Shown here in pieces: positions 60,401 to 64,000 of a stretch of DNA of 64,000 nt. The DNA lies in contig NC_079881.1 in NCBI RefSeq assembly GCF_029227915.1, positions 26,079,501 through 26,143,500 on the forward strand, given 5' to 3'. Each line of letters starts with the position of its first letter. The stretch's first letter is position 1. Source of the DNA: Hydractinia symbiolongicarpus. Taxonomy: Eukaryota > Cnidaria > Hydrozoa > Anthoathecata > Hydractiniidae. The translations under genes and the position numbers were made by a program. The notes beneath the pieces are model-generated. The model saw only the letters and a list, made by a program, of their open reading frames with translations, made no database searches and was not told where the DNA came from.

Positions 60401-60770
60401 AACTTCTTTTATTCAGCGTCTCATCAAAAATGAAAATATTTTTGAAAACTACAAGTCTCATGCGTTTTAGTGGTGAAAAGGTAATTTAAAAAATCGTTTT
60501 GGAAATGAGTTTACTCTCAGGGTACTTTCTTTGTATACATTCGACTATACTGCCCAAGCCCGGGATTTACGGGAAATAGCGGGTTTTCATTTGCCGGCAA
60601 TTAAACCACTTTCACTAAGCGTCTCACCAAAAATGAAAACATTTTTGAAAACTACAAGACTCATGCGTTTTAGTGGTAAAAAGATAATTTAAAAGATCGT
60701 TCTGGAAATGAGTTTACTCACAGGGTACTTTCTTTGTAAACATTCGAATATACGGGGGGATTTAGGGAAA
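54481..60770 (+). repeat. ~6-kb superblock, copy B
   Basis: Begins within GGGAAATCG at about 54,481-54,489: to the left the sequence follows the 60.7-kb unit, to the right it follows 48,602 onward, including the rare TTCGCTTGCCGG. It carries three monomers near 57,795-58,405 not present in copy A. It ends with the CGCTTGTCGGCG and CACTTTCACTAAGCG units near 60,386 and 60,610. Confidence 0.82.
60745..60762 (+). repeat. 8-bp deletion marker (second copy)
   Basis: Same TACGGGGGGATTTAGGG string as at 54,466. Here the unit continues with AAATCGTGGTATTTCG, the ancestral continuation, whereas the first copy continues with AAATCGCGGGTTTTCG. The first copy is therefore the recombinant. Confidence 0.88.
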
Positions 60771-62640
60771 TCGTGGTATTTCGTTTGCCGGCGATTAAAC
60801 CTCTTTCATTAAGGGTCTCATTAAAAATGAAAACATTTTTGGAAACTACAAGTCTCATTAATTCTAGTGGCGCAGAAATAATTTGAAAAATCGTTCGGGA
60901 AATCAGTTTACTCGATGGTTACTTTCTTCAAATACATTCAACTATACGGGCCAAGCCCGGGATTTACATGAAATCGCGGGTTTTCGTTTGCCGGCGATTA
61001 AACCTCTTTCATTAAGCGTCTCCTTAAAAATGAAAACATTTTGAAAACTACAAGTCTCATTTATTCAAGTGCTGCAGAAATAATTTGAAAAATCGTTCAG
61101 GAAATCAGTTTTCTCCTTGGGTACTTTCTTTGTATACTTTCGACTATACGGGCCAAGCCCGGGATTTACGGGAAATCGCGGGTTTTCGTTTGCCGGCGAT
61201 TAAACTTCTTTTATTTAGCGTCTCATCAAAAATGAAAACATTTTTGAAAACTACAAGTCTCATGCCTTTTAGTGGTGAAAAAATAATTTAAAAAATCGTT
61301 CGGGAAGTGAGTTTACTCCCTGGGTACTTTCTTTCCATGCTTTTGACTATACGGGCCGAGTCCGGGATTTACGGGAAATCGCGGGTTTTCGTTTTCCGGC
61401 GATTAAACCTCTTTCATTAAGCGTCTCATCAAAAATGAAAACATTTTTGAAAACTACAAGTCTCATTCATTCAAGTGGTGCAGAAATAATTTGAAAAATC
61501 GTTCAGGAAATCAGTTTTCTCCTTGGGTACTTTCTTTGTATACTTTCGACTATACGGGCCAAGCCCGGGATTTACGGGAAATCGCGGGTTTTCGTTTGCC
61601 GGCGATTAAACTTCTTTTAATCAGCGTCTCATCAAAAATGAAAACATTTTTGAAAACTACAAGTCTCATGGGCTTTAGTGATTAAATAATAATTTAAAAA
61701 ATCGTTCGGGAGATGAGTTTACTCCCTGGGTACTTTTTTTGAATACTTTTGACTTTACAGGCCGAATCCGGGATTTACGGGAAATGGCAGGTTTTCGTTT
61801 GTCGGCGATTAAACCACTTTCACTAAGCGTCTCACCGAGAATGAAAACATTTTTGAAAACTACAAGTCTCATGCCTTTTAGTGGTGAAAAAATAATTTAA
61901 AAAATCGTTCGGGAAGTGAGTTTACTCCCTGGGTACTTTCTTTGTATACTTTTGACTATACGGGCCGAGTCCGGGATTTACGGGAAATCGCGGGTTTTCG
62001 TTTTCCGGCGATTAAACTCCTTTTATTCAGCGTCTCATCAAAAATGAAAACATTTTTGAAAACTACAAGTCTCATGCGTTTTAGTGGTGAAAAGATAATT
62101 TAAAAAATCGTTCTGGAAATGAGTTTACTCACAGGGTACTTTCTTTGTAAACATTCGACTATACGGGACAAGCCGGGGATTTAGGGAAATCGTGGAATTT
62201 CGTTTGCCGGCAATTAAACCTCTTTCATTAAGCGTCTCATTAAAAATGAAAACATTTTTGGAAACTACAAGTCTCATTCGTTCTAGTGGCGCAGAAATAA
62301 TTTGAAAAATCGTTCGGGAAATCAGTTTACTCGATGGGTACTTTCTTCAAATACATTCAACTATACGGGCCAAGCCCGGGATTTACGGGAAATCGCGGGT
62401 TTTCGTTTGCCGGCGATTAAACTTCTTTTATTCAGCGTCTCATCAAAAATGAAAACACTTTTGAAAACTACAAGTCTCACGCGTTTTAGTGGTGAAAAAA
62501 CAATTTAAAAAATCGATCGGGAAATGAGTTTACTCACAGGGTACTTTCTTTGTATACATTCGACTATACGGGCCAAGCCCGGGATTTACGGGAAATCGCG
62601 GGCTTTCGTTTGCCGGCGATTAAACCGCTTTCATTAAGCG
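60770..62640 (+). repeat. Satellite segment with chimeric type II units
   Basis: Holds CTCGATGGTTAC, TTCATTCAAGTGG-type heads (61,055-61,075 and 61,465-61,480), two GCCTTTTAGTGG units followed by GGGAAGTGAG, and a CGTTTGTCGGCG unit joined to CACTTTCACTAAGCG near 61,798-61,830. The 61,080-61,430 part parallels 52,980-53,330 at 8,100 bp. One dyad here is shortened (AAAACATTTTGAAAAC near 61,033). Confidence 0.75.
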
Positions 62641-64000
62641 TCTTATCAAAAATAAAAACATTTTTGAAAACTACAAGTCTCATGCGATTTAGTGGTGAAA
62701 AGATAATTTAAAATATCGTTCTGGAAATGAGTTTACTCACAGGGTACTTTCTTTGTATACATTCGACTATACGGGACAAGCCCGGGATTTACGGGAAATC
62801 GCGGGTTTTCGTTTGCCGGCGATTAAACTTCTTTTATTCAGCGTCTCATCAAAAATGAAAACACTTTTGAAAACTACAAGTCTCACGCGTTTTAGTGGTG
62901 AAAAAACAATTTAAAAAATCGTTCGGGAAATGAGTTTACTCACAGGGTACTTTCTTTGTATACATTTGACTATACGGGCCAAGCCCGGGATTTACGGGAA
63001 ATCGCGGGCTTTCGTTTGCCGGCGATTAAACCGCTTTCATTAAGCGTCTCATCAAAAATAAAAACATTTTTGTAAACTAAAAGTCTCATGCGTTTTAGTG
63101 GTGAAAAAATAATTTAAAAAATCGTTCGGGAAATGAGTTTACTCCCTGGGTTCTTTCTTTGTATACTTTTGACTATACGGGCCGAGTCCAGGGTTTACAG
63201 GAAATGGCGGGTTTTCGTTTGCCGGCGATTAAACTCCTTTTATTCAGCGTCTCATCAAAAATGAAAACATTTTTTCAACTACAAGTCTCATGGGCTTTAG
63301 TGGTGAAATAATAATTTAAAAAATCGTTCGGGAAATGAGTTTACTCCCTGGGTGCTTTCTTTGTATACTTTTGTCTATACGGGCCGAGTCTGGGATTTAC
63401 GGGAAATTGCAGGTTTTCGTTTGCCGGCGATTAAACTTCTTTTATTCAGCGTCTCATCAAAAATGAAAACATTTTTGAAAACTACAAGTCTCATGCGATT
63501 TAGTGGTGAAAAGATAATTTAAAATATCGTTCTGGAAATGAGTTTACTCACAGGGTACTTTCTTTGTATACATTCGACTATACGGGACAAGCCCGGGATT
63601 TACGGGAAATCGCGGGTTTTCGTTTGCCGGCGATTAAACTTCTTTTATTCAGCGTCTCATCAAAAATGAAAACACTTTTGAAAACTACAAGTCTCACGCG
63701 TTTTAGTGGTGAAAAAACAATTTAAAAAATCGTTCGGGAAATGAGTTTACTCACAGGGTACTTTCTTTGTATACATTCGACTATACGGGCCAAGCCCGGG
63801 ATTTACGGGAAATCGCGGGCTTTCGTTTGCCGGCGATTAAACCGCTTTCATTAAGCGTCTCATCAAAAATAAAAACATTTTTGTAAACTAAAAGTCTCAT
63901 GCGTTTTAGTGGTGAAAAAATAATTTAAAAAATCGTTCGGGAAATGAGTTTACTCCCTGGGTACTTTCTTTGTATACATTCGAATATACGGGCCAAGCCC
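62640..64000 (+). repeat. 4-mer duplication (period ~811 bp), runs off the end
   Basis: TAAAATATCGTTCTGG at about 62,710 and 63,521, CTCACGCGTTTTAG at 62,883 and 63,694, and TTTTTGTAAACTAAAAG near 63,068 and 63,879 all repeat at ~811 bp (four monomers). The CTCACGCG head also occurs once earlier at 62,477. The second copy is cut by the window edge within GGGCCAAGCCC. Confidence 0.85.

Larger units (their letters stand above)
1..64000 (+). repeat. Tandem satellite array, ~203-bp monomer, fills the window
   Basis: The same ~203-bp unit recurs head to tail across all 64,000 bases. The anchor ACTACAAGTCTCAT returns every 202 to 203 bases, for example ATGCG at 2232 and 2435. All copies have one orientation; I saw no inverted segment and no insertion of foreign sequence. 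About 315 to 318 units fit, including five ~105-bp truncations. The array is open at both ends. Monomers differ by scattered substitutions and 1-bp indels, and are grouped into multi-monomer higher-order units with much higher identity between units than between adjacent monomers. That pattern is known for centromeric and pericentromeric satellites evolving by unequal exchange. The chromosomal location and species cannot be read from the sequence. Confidence 0.98.

Noticed and set aside
1-64000. CRISPR array
   Set aside because: Regular repeats are present, but there are no unique spacers: the entire 203-bp period is repeated, and no cas genes exist.
1-64000. Transposable element or LTR-derived repeat
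   Set aside because: No terminal repeats with target-site duplications, no polyprotein or transposase frame, and no insertion break in the repeat phase. The monomer could descend from a mobile element, but nothing in it shows that.
1-64000. Strict dimeric alternation of two monomer families (TTTTATTCAGCG versus TTTCATTAAGCG)
   Set aside because: Following the first 3 kb, the two forms do not alternate regularly, and some monomers are hybrids (e.g. TTTCATTGAGCG near 1,977).

Overview
The whole 64 kb window is one uninterrupted tandem satellite array. A ~203-bp monomer (202 to 203 bp, about 39% GC in the monomer I counted) repeats head to tail, always in the same orientation, from the first base to the last. 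By pacing and phase I estimate about 315 to 318 monomer units, including five copies truncated to ~105 bp. I found no gene, RNA gene, transposon, CRISPR array or unique-sequence island, and neither array edge lies in the window. Every open reading frame is a short by-product of the repeat. 203 is not a multiple of 3, so each new monomer shifts the frame, and a stop normally follows within about one monomer.

Such an array implies a eukaryotic chromosome, most likely centromeric, pericentromeric or other constitutive heterochromatin. I do not recognise the monomer and cannot name the species or even the kingdom with confidence. The monomer is rich in CpG, and many variants differ by C/T or G/A changes at CpG sites.

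Monomers fall into recognisable subtypes, named here by their first bases after the conserved ACTACAAGTCTCAT: type I (GCGTTTTAGTGGTGAAAAAA), type II (TCGTTCTAGTGGTGCAG), type III (GGGCTTTAGTGGTGAAAT), type IV (GCGATTTAGTGGTGAAAAG, with CTCACAGGG downstream) and IIb (a type II head with CCCTAGGTAC). They are arranged in irregular, nested higher-order repeats.

Regional layout: 1-4.15 kb, a 13-mer (2.63 kb) pair. 3.45-7.19 kb, a block repeated at 2,433 bp. 9.5-11.94 kb, a near-perfect hexamer duplication (1,217 bp). 11.86-19.2 kb, a 19-mer (3,854 bp) duplication with 1,014-bp pentamers nested inside. 20.6-25.5 kb, mixed blocks with a deleted monomer. 25.54-31.42 kb, three units of 10, 9 and 10 monomers. 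31.6-37.3 kb, units of 2,742, 1,731 and 1,122 bp, each ending in a 105-bp truncated monomer. 40.2-45.0 kb, a 12-mer (2,435 bp) pair followed by a 4-mer copy. 46-48.6 kb, mixed monomers. 48.6-60.8 kb, two ~6-kb superblocks with internal gains and losses. 62.6-64 kb, a 4-mer (811 bp) duplication running off the end.

Each monomer carries a perfect 22-bp AT-rich dyad (in most copies), a small GC-rich inverted repeat, CGGG motifs spaced 11, 9 and 10 bp apart, and in one class a sequence one base short of the CENP-B box pattern. These make a centromere-type satellite a reasonable hypothesis, but nothing in the sequence proves it.
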